NCBI RefSeq assembly: GCF_045066735.1
Contig: NZ_JBISHH010000026.1
Coordinates: forward strand, 496,001 to 560,000
From: Algibacter sp045066735
Lineage (GTDB): Bacteria > Bacteroidota > Bacteroidia > Flavobacteriales > Flavobacteriaceae
Direction: 5' to 3'
DNA length: 64,000 nt
The position numbers were made by a program, and so were the translations under genes. The notes beneath the pieces were generated by a model. It was given only the letters and a program-made list of their open reading frames with translations. It did no database searches and had not been told where the DNA came from. Shown here in pieces: positions 51,511 to 60,662 of the stretch. The first letter of the stretch is position 1. Every line of letters starts with the position of its first letter.

Positions 51511-52911
51511 ATGAATTCATACGATGTAGCCGTTATTGGCTCAGGTCCAGGAGGCTATGTAGCAGCGATTCGCTGTGCACAATTAGGAATGAAAACTGCA
51601 ATTATTGAAAAATATAGTACCCTTGGTGGTACTTGTTTAAATGTAGGATGTATCCCGAGTAAGGCCCTTTTAGATTCTTCACACCATTATGATGATGCTG
51701 TAAAACATTTTGAAGAACACGGTATTGAAATCCCTGGTGAAATTAAAGTGAATTTAGAAAAAATGATAAGCCGCAAACAAGCAGTTGTCGATCAAACAAC
51801 AGGTGGTATTGATTTTTTAATGAAAAAGAATAAAATTGATGTTTATCAAGGTTTAGGAAGTTTTAAAGACGCAACACATATTTCAATTGCTGGAGAAGAA
51901 ACTACCGAAATTGAAGCTAAAAATACTATTATAGCTACCGGAAGTAAACCATCTACATTGCCATTTATTACATTAGATAAAGAGCGCGTTATCACATCTA
52001 CGGAAGCATTAAAATTAAAAGAAATTCCAAAACACCTAATTGTTATTGGTGGTGGAGTTATTGGTTTAGAATTAGGACAAGTTTATAAACGTCTTGGAGC
52101 CGAAGTAACTGTTGTAGAATACATGGACCGTATTATTCCAACTATGGACGCTGGTCTGTCAAAAGAATTAAATAAGGTTTTAAAGAAACAAAAATTCAAA
52201 ATAAATGCATCTCACAAAGTAAAATCTGTAGAACGCGTTGGTGATGAAGTTATAGTTAAAGCTGATAATAAAAAAGGAGAAGAAGTAGAGTTTAGAGGCG
52301 ATTACTGTTTAGTTTCAGTTGGTCGTCATGCATATACTGATGGTTTAAATGCCGAAGCTGCTGGAGTAAAATTAACAGATCGCGGTTTAGTAGATGTAAA
52401 CGAGCATTTACAAACTAGCGCATCTAATATTTATGCCATTGGAGATGTTATTAAAGGAGCCATGTTAGCCCATAAAGCTGAAGAAGAGGGGACTTTTGTA
52501 GCAGAAACTATCGCTGGACAAAAACCACACATTGATTATAACTTAATTCCAGGTGTTGTTTACACATGGCCAGAAGTTGCTACAGTTGGTAAAACTGAAG
52601 AACAATTAAAAGAAGCTGGTGTAGAATATAAAACTGGTCAATTTCCAATGCGTGCTTTAGGCAGAAGTAGAGCAAGTATGGATTTAGATGGTTTTGTTAA
52701 AGTTTTAGCCGATAAAGCTACAGACGAAATTTTAGGAGTACATATGGTTGGTGCACGTGCTGCCGATATGATTGCTGAAGCTGTAGTTGCTATGGAGTAT
52801 CGCGCTTCCGCGGAAGATGTATCTCGTATGTCTCACGCACATCCAACATTTACAGAAGCTATTAAAGAAGCAGCATTAGCTGCAACTGAAGATAGAGCAT
52901 TACATATATAG
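51511..52911 (+). CDS. lpdA: Dihydrolipoyl dehydrogenase (E3)
   Basis: The 466-aa flavoprotein reoxidises lipoamide in the pyruvate and 2-oxoglutarate dehydrogenase complexes. FAD-binding VIGSGPGGYVAA is at 8-19, the redox disulfide TCLNVGCIPS has Cys42 and Cys47, the NAD motif VIGGGVIGLELG follows, and the C-terminal dimer contact MSHAHPTFTEAIKEA carries the catalytic His-Glu. The ATG is chosen at 51511; a longer frame from TTG 51445 would start inside the promoter. Confidence 0.97.
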   Translation: MNSYDVAVIGSGPGGYVAAIRCAQLGMKTAIIEKYSTLGGTCLNVGCIPSKALLDSSHHYDDAVKHFEEHGIEIPGEIKVNLEKMISRKQAVVDQTTGGIDFLMKKNKIDVYQGLGSFKDATHISIAGEETTEIEAKNTIIATGSKPSTLPFITLDKERVITSTEALKLKEIPKHLIVIGGGVIGLELGQVYKRLGAEVTVVEYMDRIIPTMDAGLSKELNKVLKKQKFKINASHKVKSVERVGDEVIVKADNKKGEEVEFRGDYCLVSVGRHAYTDGLNAEAAGVKLTDRGLVDVNEHLQTSASNIYAIGDVIKGAMLAHKAEEEGTFVAETIAGQKPHIDYNLIPGVVYTWPEVATVGKTEEQLKEAGVEYKTGQFPMRALGRSRASMDLDGFVKVLADKATDEILGVHMVGARAADMIAEAVVAMEYRASAEDVSRMSHAHPTFTEAIKEAALAATEDRALHI

Positions 52912-52951
52912 TTCTCAATATTTATTTTGATAAAATATTAAAATAGTTTTT

Positions 52952-52986
52952 AAGGCTGTCTAATTTCGGTTAGCAGCCTTTTTTCT
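52952..52986 (+). terminator. Terminator of lpdA
   Basis: AAGGCTG (52952-52958) pairs with CAGCCTT (52974-52980) around a 15-nt loop containing a TAA/TTA inner pair, and the sequence ends in TTTT. Confidence 0.8.
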
Positions 52987-53243
52987 GTTCTTAATAAAAA
53001 GCAATGATATAAAACAGCTTTTTTTTCTTAAAATTGTGCTAAATTTACATCGATTAGTTAAGGTTTATTCTTTCAAAATTTAATTTTAAAATATTTAAAT
53101 TTTATTTTGAAGTATAAACATCTTTATTTTAGGTGTTTATAGTTTTGTTTTGTGTTTTTTTAAAGAAATATAAAAAAAAGTGTGACCATTTAAATGTATG
53201 CGTGTCTTAACAATTGTAACCCTTAAACTAGCGTGAGCTAAAT
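52987..53243 (+). other. Upstream region of the sigma factor gene
   Basis: This AT-rich gap contains an exact -7 box TAGTTTTG (53140-53147) about 97 nt before the sigma-factor TTG, but no -33 at the right distance. No gene, repeat copy or RNA is visible. Confidence 0.4.
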
Positions 53244-53828
53244 TTGAAAACCCTACCAAATATTAATAACAAATCTGATGAAGATTTGATAAAAGGCATC
53301 GTTCATAGCAATGATACGCTGCTTTTTGAAGTTCTATACGATAGGTATGCGACCTTGGTATATAACAAATGCATGGGGTTTGCTAAAGATGAAGATGAAG
53401 CAAAAGATTTAACACAAGATATTTTTTTAAAGTTATTTGTTAAATTAGCAAGCTTTAAAGGAAATTCAAAATTTTCAACATGGTTGTATGCGTTTACTTA
53501 TAATCATTGTGTTAATTATGTAACTAGAAATACAGCGAAAAAAATAGAAAAGCAATCAGTAGATTATGCTGATGCGGAAAATGTAGAAAGCCTCTATGAA
53601 GATGAAGAAGATGATAGTAGTTTTCTAAATATGAAAGTTGATAAATTAAAAATAGCATTAGAGTTGATTTCTCCGGAGGAAAAAATGATTTTGCTTTTAA
53701 AATATCAAGACTCCTTGACTATAAAAGAAATTGAAGATGTTTTAGGTATAGGAGAAAGTGCCGTAAAAATGCGAATTAAACGAGCTAAAGATAAATTAGT
53801 AGACGTTTATAACAATAACCTTGGATAA
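53244..53828 (+). CDS. RNA polymerase sigma factor, sigma-70 family (ECF-like)
   Basis: The 194-aa protein has region 2 in LFEVLYDRYATLVYNKCMG, DEDEAKDLTQDIFLKLFVKL and FKGNSKFSTWLYAFTYN, and region 4 in ISPEEKMILLLKYQDSL, TIKEIEDVLGIGESAVKMRI and KRAKDKL. The start is TTG at 53244. An acidic linker (ENVESLYEDEEDDSS) separates the two regions. No large anti-sigma factor is adjacent; the tiny coupled gene that follows and the MscS channel after it are the likely functional context. Confidence 0.92.
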   Translation: MKTLPNINNKSDEDLIKGIVHSNDTLLFEVLYDRYATLVYNKCMGFAKDEDEAKDLTQDIFLKLFVKLASFKGNSKFSTWLYAFTYNHCVNYVTRNTAKKIEKQSVDYADAENVESLYEDEEDDSSFLNMKVDKLKIALELISPEEKMILLLKYQDSLTIKEIEDVLGIGESAVKMRIKRAKDKLVDVYNNNLG

Positions 53829-53998
53829 TGGAGAACCCGTTTTTAAACATAAATAAGCCTTTAAAGGAAGTTCCTCAAGAACTGAAGGCCAAGGTTATGA
53901 GCGATATTGCCATGGCCAAGTTAATTATGGAAATAGCCGAATTGTTTTCGTACAATTTATCGAGTGTAATAGAGCTAACCATGAGAAGTAGAAAATAA
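53828..53998 (+). CDS. Small protein, 56 aa, translationally coupled to the sigma factor
   Basis: The ATG uses the last base of the sigma-factor stop codon (TAATG, 53826-53830), and the frame ends with TAA at 53996-53998. The protein is helical and amphipathic: VPQELKAKVMSDIAMAKLIM, EIAELFSYNLSSVIELTMRS. It has no signal peptide or strong membrane helix. Coupling at the level of a stop/start overlap implies a stoichiometric partner, possibly a small anti-sigma or sigma-modulating factor. That role is inference. Confidence 0.7.
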   Translation: MENPFLNINKPLKEVPQELKAKVMSDIAMAKLIMEIAELFSYNLSSVIELTMRSRK

Positions 53999-54021
53999 GT
54001 AACCAAAATACCCTATATAAA

Positions 54022-54837
54022 ATGAACCTTGTCGACAGTTTAAAAGAATCATTAAGTACAATTTGGGAGAGTATTGTAAGTGTGTTGCCTACTATCGCAG
54101 GAGCGATAATAGGTATTATAATTGGAATATTAATTATTAAGCTAGTAGTTAATATTATAAAGAAATCATTAAGGTTTATCAAGGCGGATAAGCTTGATGA
54201 TAAAATAAATGAAATAGATTTATTTGGAGATAAAAAGATAAAAATTAATATTATTGATATTGTAGCGAAGTTCGTAAAATGGATGCTCTATATTATTTTA
54301 ATAATGATTGTTACCGATTTATTGAATTTAACAATGATATCTGATGGTATCAAGAGTATTATAAGTTATTTACCTAAATTAATAACAGCACTAGCGATAT
54401 TTGTTATTGGTTTATTGTTTGCGAATTTTGTTAAGAAATCGTTACAAACATTTTTTGAATCGATGGAATTGTCTGGTGGAAAAATGATTAGCCAGTCTGT
54501 ATTTATGTTGCTTCTTATTTTTATTTCTATTACAGCTCTAAATCAAGCAGGTGTAGATACCGAAATAATTACCAGTAACATTACCATGATATTGGCGGCA
54601 TTTTTATTAGCTTTTGCTTTAGCTGTTGGTTTAGGAGCACAAAAAGTGGTAGGAGATTTATTTAAAACTTTCTACACAAGAAAAATATACGAAGTTGGAC
54701 AAATTATAGAATTTAACGACATAAAAGGAGAAATTGAATCTATCGATGGTATATCGGTAACATTAAAAACAACAACAGGGAAAATGGTAATTCCTATTAA
54801 AGATATAGTGGAAAGTCAAGTACGAATACAAGGTTAA
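54022..54837 (+). CDS. MscS-family mechanosensitive ion channel (small)
   Basis: The 271-aa protein has five probable helices: TIAGAIIGIIIGILIIKLVV, WMLYIILIMIVTDLL, LITALAIFVIGLLFANFV, FMLLLIFISITALN and the pore helix ITMILAAFLLAFALAVGLGAQKVVGDL. A beta-type cytoplasmic part follows (VGQIIEFNDIKGEIESIDGI). The Gly/Ala-rich pore helix fits MscS. It lies 23 nt after the 56-aa gene, so the sigma factor, small protein and channel probably form one operon linked to osmotic or envelope stress. Confidence 0.91.
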   Translation: MNLVDSLKESLSTIWESIVSVLPTIAGAIIGIIIGILIIKLVVNIIKKSLRFIKADKLDDKINEIDLFGDKKIKINIIDIVAKFVKWMLYIILIMIVTDLLNLTMISDGIKSIISYLPKLITALAIFVIGLLFANFVKKSLQTFFESMELSGGKMISQSVFMLLLIFISITALNQAGVDTEIITSNITMILAAFLLAFALAVGLGAQKVVGDLFKTFYTRKIYEVGQIIEFNDIKGEIESIDGISVTLKTTTGKMVIPIKDIVESQVRIQG

Positions 54838-54897
54838 CTTTAAGTTAGGGTTAAAATTTGGTTGGTTACTATTTTGTATTAAGAACCACTTTCTACT

Positions 54898-54936
54898 GGT
54901 CTCTTCTCATTAATTTGAGAGGAGACCTTTTTTTTT
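54898..54936 (+). terminator. Terminator of the sigma factor/MscS operon
   Basis: GGTCTCTTCTC (54898-54908) pairs with 54917-54927 with one T-G pair, around an 8-nt loop, followed by nine T residues. On the minus strand no T-run follows, so it acts only for the plus strand. Confidence 0.85.
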
Positions 54937-54997
54937 ATCTAAAATTTACGTTAGAAAAATTAAGAAGTATTAAAAAGGAAAATACCGAGATAAAGGA

Positions 54998-56419
54998 TTA
55001 ACAATCGGACAAGTTAACGCTTACAGCTAAACCACCTTCACTGGTTTCTTTATATTTAGAATTCATATCTTTCGCTGTTTCCCACATGGTGTTAACCACT
55101 TTATCTAAAGGTACTTTTACGTTATTGGGGTCTGTGTCTAAAGCTAATTCTGCAGCATTTATAGCTTTTATAGCACCCATAGCATTGCGCTCGATACAGG
55201 GTATTTGCACCAAGCCACCAATAGGATCACAGGTTAAGCCTAAATGGTGTTCCATTGCAATTTCGGCAGCAACTAAAACTTGCTCCGGAGACCCTCCAAG
55301 TAGTTCTGTTAAAGCGCCAGCAGCCATAGCTGACGATACACCAATTTCGGCCTGACACCCTCCCATAGCAGCGGATATTGTGGCACCTTTTTTAAAGATA
55401 CTGCCAATTTCTCCAGCAACTAATAGAAATTTTTTAATATCCTCGAAATTACCATCGTGGTTTTCAATAACTAAATAATACATCAATACAGCTGGAATTA
55501 CACCAGCGCTGCCATTGGTAGGTGCCGTAACAACACGACCTAAAGCCGCATTTACTTCGTTTACAGATAGGGCAAAACAGCTTACCCATTTCAATATTTG
55601 TCGAAATTTAACTTCGGTATTTCTTATGGCATAAATCCATTCTACCGGACTTGTATATGGTGATGTACCTTGTAGGCGTGTGTGCATATCAAAAGCACGC
55701 CGGCGTACATTTAAACCACCAGGTAAATGCCCTTCAGTATGGCAACCTGTATACATACATTCTAGCATGGTATCCCAAATGCGTTTCAATTCATAGTCTA
55801 TTTCCGTTTCTGATCGAATAGATTTTTCATTTTCTAAAACAACTTCAGAGATTGGTTTATTTAAGTCTTTACAAAACTTAAGCAATTCTAAACCTTTATC
55901 AATAGGATATGGAAAAGAGCATTTTATTTCAAAATTCTTTTTAGCATTTTTACGTTCTTCTTTCACAACAAATCCGCCACCAATAGAGTAGAAGGTTGAT
56001 TTCACTTTTTTACCTTTAATTATGGTACTAAAAGTGATGCCATTAGAATGAAATGGTAGAAACTTCTTATTAAAAATGATGTTTGTTTCAGGCTGAAAAC
56101 TTAATGTTTTCTCGTTGTTAAAAGGTATTGTTTCCGTCGCTTTTATAGAAGCAATAGTCGTCTCAATGTCAATTATTGGTAGTGTTTCTGGGTTGGCACC
56201 AGTTAAGCCTAACATTACAGCATAATCTGTAGCATGACCTTTTCCTGTTAGTGATAATGAGCCATATAAGTCTACCTGAATAGTTTCGACTAGATTAAAA
56301 GTGTTGTTCGCTTTTAATTCGCTAATCCAGCGTTCTGCAGCACGCCAAGGCCCCAAGGTGTGAGAACTAGATGGTCCAATGCCTATTTTTAGCATATCGA
56401 AAACAGAGATACATTCCAT
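54998..56419 (-). CDS. sdaA: L-serine ammonia-lyase (single-chain, iron-sulfur type)
   Basis: The 473-aa enzyme deaminates L-serine to pyruvate. N-terminal GPSSSHTLGPWRAAERW is the substrate-binding stretch. The alpha domain has CMYTGCHTEGHLPGG, GGCQAEIGVSSAMAAGAL and LTCDPIGGLVQIPCIERNA, which carry the Cys ligands of the [4Fe-4S] cluster. The beta and alpha domains are fused, as in E. coli SdaA. An exact -7 box (TATATTTG, minus, 56453-56446) lies about 30 nt upstream. Confidence 0.95.
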   Translation of the reverse strand: MECISVFDMLKIGIGPSSSHTLGPWRAAERWISELKANNTFNLVETIQVDLYGSLSLTGKGHATDYAVMLGLTGANPETLPIIDIETTIASIKATETIPFNNEKTLSFQPETNIIFNKKFLPFHSNGITFSTIIKGKKVKSTFYSIGGGFVVKEERKNAKKNFEIKCSFPYPIDKGLELLKFCKDLNKPISEVVLENEKSIRSETEIDYELKRIWDTMLECMYTGCHTEGHLPGGLNVRRRAFDMHTRLQGTSPYTSPVEWIYAIRNTEVKFRQILKWVSCFALSVNEVNAALGRVVTAPTNGSAGVIPAVLMYYLVIENHDGNFEDIKKFLLVAGEIGSIFKKGATISAAMGGCQAEIGVSSAMAAGALTELLGGSPEQVLVAAEIAMEHHLGLTCDPIGGLVQIPCIERNAMGAIKAINAAELALDTDPNNVKVPLDKVVNTMWETAKDMNSKYKETSEGGLAVSVNLSDC

Positions 56420-56572
56420 AGTTACGAAAACGTTGTATTTGGAGACAAATATATATAATGTTTTAAGAGAAGAATTAAATATTGTATCAATTTTTATAGT
56501 TGAAAAGTTAAAAGATTGTAAATTGAAATTAATTAAAAAGCTCTAATGTCCATTTATTCAATTAAATTTTGA

Positions 56573-56611
56573 AATAAAAAAAAGCACCTTCAGTCAATAT
56601 GAAGATGCTTT
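56573..56611 (-). terminator. Terminator of the T9SS protein gene
   Basis: Read on the minus strand, AAAGCATCTTCA (56611-56600) pairs with TGAAGGTGCTTT (56592-56581) with one G-T pair, followed by a T-run. On the plus strand the same position is a mismatch, so the terminator is minus-specific. Confidence 0.82.
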
Positions 56612-56636
56612 GTTTAAAATGATTTTTTTTATAAGT

Positions 56637-59600
56637 CTATTTGATTATCAGTTTTGAACTGTCATTATCTCCTGTTTTTAAAACATAAGTTCCCGTCGAT
56701 AAATTTGGTAAATTTAGTTGAGTAGCGTTTTGTTTGGAGAGTATATTGCGTCCTTGTAAATCAAAAAGACTTACATTACTCGGTTGATTAAAGTAAATAG
56801 TCTGGTTCGATTTGGCAGGGTTTGGGTATACTTTAAACGTATGGTTCGCTTCAATGCTATCCGTGTTAAGTAATATGTTGTTAATGCTATATATACTAAT
56901 GGTTGAGCTCACTTCGTTGGATAGAACGATTAGTCCTTTACCATTTGGACTGTTTTCAGGATGAATATAAATAATACCTTCTGGACCTAAATCTCCACCT
57001 TCATCATCGCCTGTAGTTCTATTATTAATGTATTTTATGAAGATTGGATTATTTGGGTCGGTAACATCATAAGTCATAAAGCCACCAACTCGCTCAAGAG
57101 TTATGAATGCGTAAAAGCGGTCATTAATTTCGGCAACAGTGACACCTTCTGGCTCTGGACCTTTATTATCGCTCCTATTTTTAAAATTATTATTGCTATT
57201 ACTAGCATTAAACAGTTCCGAGTAAATTGGGTCTGCTGCAGTAATGCGCTCAAAATCGTCTCCACTATCATAAACTAAAGCTCCGGTGGTTGCATTCCAA
57301 ATGCTAAAAGAGCGGGAACCAAAAGCATGTATTTCGTCTAAATCCCCATCACCATCTGTATCGCCAGTTGCGTTGGTAAAGGTTAAACGTCCTAAGTTAC
57401 TTTCTAAAGCTAACAAATCTTGGTTTGGAAACTTGGTTGGGTCTAAGGTAACATCACTTAGTTTTACTTCTTCTTCGTAAGTGTCGTATTCTCGAGCATC
57501 ACCTTCATTAGCTGTTACTAAATATGTAATTCCGTTAACTTCGTAAGAGGCAATAGCATCGGGCATATACATACCTTTTATTGGCCAATTAGCATGAAAT
57601 ATAAAGTCTGTTTTATCGGAAGCATCTATCGTGTTTCCCACTAAACTATGGTCTTTTAAACCTAAAGGAATAATATTGGTAATGCTATTTGTTAATAAAT
57701 CTATAACCGCAACGGCATTATTTTCTTGTAACGTTACCCATGCGGTTTTAGAATCGTTTGCAAAGGTTATGTATTCTGGTTCAACATCTTGAGATACTGT
57801 AGCATTTGGACCAGTTATACGAACATTTACTGCTTTTAAACTTTCTATTTGGTTATCAAAAGCATTAAAATTTAAAAGGTTAACATGATTTTGATTTATG
57901 TTGCCTAAACCCGGAGTAACATCAATTACTGAGATACTACCTTCAGGATCTACCGAATAATCGTTGTTTGGTTGGCCTTCATTAGCAGATAATAGATTAG
58001 TTCCATCTGGAGTGTAAGCTACCATGTCTGGTAAGTTACCGACTGTAACAGCTGATATATTATTTCCATTATGGTCCATAAATAAAACAAGCCCATTTTC
58101 TAACGGACCTTTAGAGATGGCAACTGCAATTAATCCGTTTTTATAGGCAACACTTGTTGGATCGCCGTAAGTAGATAGATCTACCGTTTTTTTAGATGAT
58201 ATATTATCTATGTCAGAGAAGTTTAGTATTTCTAATTTCTGAGCGATTGAGTTTATTACAAATAAAGATTTGCAACTTGGGCTATGTACTGAAATTTCCG
58301 CAGAACCATTAGAATCTACTAAATAGCTAGTTTCATAAGTAATCCCTAAATTGTTGCTAGCTATTTTATCAGTGTTGTCATTATCCAAAATATAAACAGC
58401 ACTCATGTCATTATTACCAAGTGCCGCATTAACTGGATTTGAAAGTTGTAAAATGAATAATTCATCACTTTCAGCTTCATTATCATTAATAATAGGAATA
58501 TTAATTTCGGCAGATGTACTATTGGCAGGAATACTAAAGGTTAGGTTTTCAAAAGTAAAATCTGTGTTTTGTGTTGCCGTAAGCAACTCGGTTACCAAAT
58601 TAACATCTACAGAAATGGTATTAGCAGAGACAACTGATGTTTCTAAAACAACGTTAACAGAGTTACTGTTTTCAGCAATACTGTAATGCGCCGCAGCAAA
58701 TGTAATTTGTGGCATAACATTGGTTGCCGGTGAATATACACCTGGCGTAGCGTAAACATTATTTTGTTCAGATTGACCGATAAAATTTGTAGTTGCTATC
58801 CAGTTTGTGCCATCGTTAAAATCGGCATCAAGATTTAATAATTCGATTGAAGGGCCATTACCATCAGCATCCGTTGGCCAAGGAGATTTATCGTCGTATT
58901 CAAATTCAAAAATACTTGAACCTTCTGTATTTAAAATTTTTAAAAGCTCTCCGCCATTTCCTAAGGCATTCGATATACCTTGTGGCATATCAATAAATGT
59001 TTGTCTATAAAATGTATCAGCTGTTGTTTTGTCTGTTGCGAGAAGAATAATGCCATTAGCTGCTAAAGATTGTTCCGAAAAGGTGAAAATAAAGTTCCCT
59101 TCATCTTTTATTTGAAGACCTCCTAATTCTATGGTAGTGTTACTATTATTATAAACTTCTAGAAACTCTAAAGCATCAGAATTATCAGAAGGCGCATTAT
59201 ACATAATTTCGGTTATTATTAAACCCGAAGCCGTGTTATTAAAATATAAGGCATGGCTCGTAAATATTGACTCTTGAGTATTTCCAGCTATATCCTCAAT
59301 ATTACTCACGGTAAGCACATATGCTTTTCCTGTAATAAATCCAGAATGGTTTAAAGTAGCTGTTTTAGTAGCATCATTATATGTAATAGACAAAATACTA
59401 GCAGCGTTATTCATATTGTAATTTAATAGATCTTCTACAGAACTTTTTGTTACATTTTCAGAAAAAACAAGTTCTAAAGTGTTTGCATTAATTACGGAAA
59501 TATTGGCAACAGATGGTGAGGTAGAGTCAATTGATGAAATTGAAAATGGCATAGTATTAAATGGCACATCTGGAGCAATGCCATCAGCACTATTATCGTC

Positions 59601-60185
59601 ACCATTATCTTGTAAATCGTAGTTTGACATGTTATTTAGCTCTACTAAAAAGCCATTAATATCTAGGCCTGTGCGTGTACCTTTATATTGTGCAATATCG
59701 GTACCATCTGGATAAGTAATAGCAGTTGTACCAACAGTTAATTCTGTTCCCGATAAATCACCAAAAGCAGAGCCAGCATTGGCTACTGCAGCAATAAAGC
59801 GTGTTGGTGTACGTGGTGCTGTGCCTGAAAATGCAAAAATAGCTTCGGATCCAGCAGATATACCACCAGGTTCTCCCGAAATAGTACCGGCGGAAACGGA
59901 TGGAGTTTCACTAATGGTATAAAAAGTAATAACCGTTCCAGCTGCTATGGTAGCGGCTCCCGAATTCCATGAAAAATCGTTTTCATCGGTTCCAAAAGCA
60001 CTGCCATTCCATTCCGAATCTGTGAAGTAAACTGTTGTGTTCGCAGGGATATCTACAAATGTAACCATCGCAAAATCGTCGTCACCATCTGCATTAAAAC
60101 CAATAAATGCCATGTCGCCAGGATTGAGTTGCGCGTTGAGCTGACCAAAAATAAAGAGAGAGAGGACTAGTAAAAATTTTTTCAT
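56637..60185 (-). CDS. T9SS-secreted lamin-tail/choice-of-anchor I protein
   Basis: The 1182-aa exported protein (signal ending FGQLNA, residue 18) has an N-terminal beta domain (GDMAFIGFNADGDDDFAMVTF), then SPSVANISVINANTLELVFSE of the SbsA Ig-like type. A lamin-tail domain starts near 318 (IITEIMYNAPSDNSDALEF). A Calx-beta-like domain spans about 505-610, and a beta-propeller-like choice-of-anchor I domain about 630-1100 (DPEGSISVIDV, DGDLDEIHAFGSRSFSIW). A type A T9SS sorting domain ends the protein (KVYPNPAKSNQTIYF, STGTYVLK). It is exported through the outer membrane and anchored or released. The role may be adhesion or extracellular phosphatase/nuclease-linked; uncertain. Confidence 0.92.
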   Translation of the reverse strand: MKKFLLVLSLFIFGQLNAQLNPGDMAFIGFNADGDDDFAMVTFVDIPANTTVYFTDSEWNGSAFGTDENDFSWNSGAATIAAGTVITFYTISETPSVSAGTISGEPGGISAGSEAIFAFSGTAPRTPTRFIAAVANAGSAFGDLSGTELTVGTTAITYPDGTDIAQYKGTRTGLDINGFLVELNNMSNYDLQDNGDDNSADGIAPDVPFNTMPFSISSIDSTSPSVANISVINANTLELVFSENVTKSSVEDLLNYNMNNAASILSITYNDATKTATLNHSGFITGKAYVLTVSNIEDIAGNTQESIFTSHALYFNNTASGLIITEIMYNAPSDNSDALEFLEVYNNSNTTIELGGLQIKDEGNFIFTFSEQSLAANGIILLATDKTTADTFYRQTFIDMPQGISNALGNGGELLKILNTEGSSIFEFEYDDKSPWPTDADGNGPSIELLNLDADFNDGTNWIATTNFIGQSEQNNVYATPGVYSPATNVMPQITFAAAHYSIAENSNSVNVVLETSVVSANTISVDVNLVTELLTATQNTDFTFENLTFSIPANSTSAEINIPIINDNEAESDELFILQLSNPVNAALGNNDMSAVYILDNDNTDKIASNNLGITYETSYLVDSNGSAEISVHSPSCKSLFVINSIAQKLEILNFSDIDNISSKKTVDLSTYGDPTSVAYKNGLIAVAISKGPLENGLVLFMDHNGNNISAVTVGNLPDMVAYTPDGTNLLSANEGQPNNDYSVDPEGSISVIDVTPGLGNINQNHVNLLNFNAFDNQIESLKAVNVRITGPNATVSQDVEPEYITFANDSKTAWVTLQENNAVAVIDLLTNSITNIIPLGLKDHSLVGNTIDASDKTDFIFHANWPIKGMYMPDAIASYEVNGITYLVTANEGDAREYDTYEEEVKLSDVTLDPTKFPNQDLLALESNLGRLTFTNATGDTDGDGDLDEIHAFGSRSFSIWNATTGALVYDSGDDFERITAADPIYSELFNASNSNNNFKNRSDNKGPEPEGVTVAEINDRFYAFITLERVGGFMTYDVTDPNNPIFIKYINNRTTGDDEGGDLGPEGIIYIHPENSPNGKGLIVLSNEVSSTISIYSINNILLNTDSIEANHTFKVYPNPAKSNQTIYFNQPSNVSLFDLQGRNILSKQNATQLNLPNLSTGTYVLKTGDNDSSKLIIK

Positions 60186-60354
60186 AATAATATATAGGAT
60201 TAATTAGCTTGTGAAATTAAGCTCCAAATATTTTTAAAATATGATGTAATTGTTATAAAACTTTAAACAAACAAGGTTATATGTTAAGTAGAGTTTAATT
60301 TATTGTTTTTTAGGAGTTTAAGTGTGTTTTTTTACGTAGTGATAATGAAGTTTG

Positions 60355-60411
60355 ATTAAGGAATTGAACGGCATGCTGGAACTCCCGACTTTAAGAGCGC
60401 AACTAGTGAAA
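60355..60411 (-). repeat. Dispersed intergenic repeat, copy D (degenerate)
   Basis: On the minus strand the block reads TTCACTAGTTGCGCTCTTAA, AGTCGGGAGTTCCAGCATG, CCGTTCAATTCCTTAA, which aligns with copy B at 36122-36194 over its length. The left end GTCAGGCTTT is lost. It lies 250 bp upstream of dnaK. Confidence 0.6.
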
Positions 60412-60593
60412 TAATAATATCAATAAATTCAAGAATTTAAAATAAAAACCAATGATTAAAGCCTACGCTTTTTTATTGCGCCACAAAACAATGATTACCC
60501 AAAATACTAAAGCTTTACTAAATTTGGTTACTACTGTCTGTTGTTACTACGACTGTAACAATATAAATATGACACTATGACATGTTTTTTTTG
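60412..60593 (+). other. dnaK upstream region
   Basis: The stretch between repeat copy D and the sigma-54-like element is AT-rich and ends in a T-run (60584-60592). No gene or structured RNA is apparent. A CIRCE element (HrcA site) is not seen. Confidence 0.4.
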
Positions 60594-60610
60594 TTGGCAT
60601 AATGATTGAC
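60594..60610 (+). promoter_or_regulatory. Sigma-54-like promoter candidate upstream of dnaK
   Basis: TTGGCATAATGATTGAC has GG at 60596-60597 and GA at 60608-60609, ten nt apart, against the sigma-54 rule GG-N10-GC with TTGGCA and TTGC boxes. Only the final C differs. The leader to the dnaK ATG would be about 40 nt. No TAnnTTTG box was found at a sensible place. Confidence 0.45.
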
Positions 60611-60662
60611 TTATACAACTCGAAATTAAAAATGAATTTTCAACACAAATAAAAAATATATT

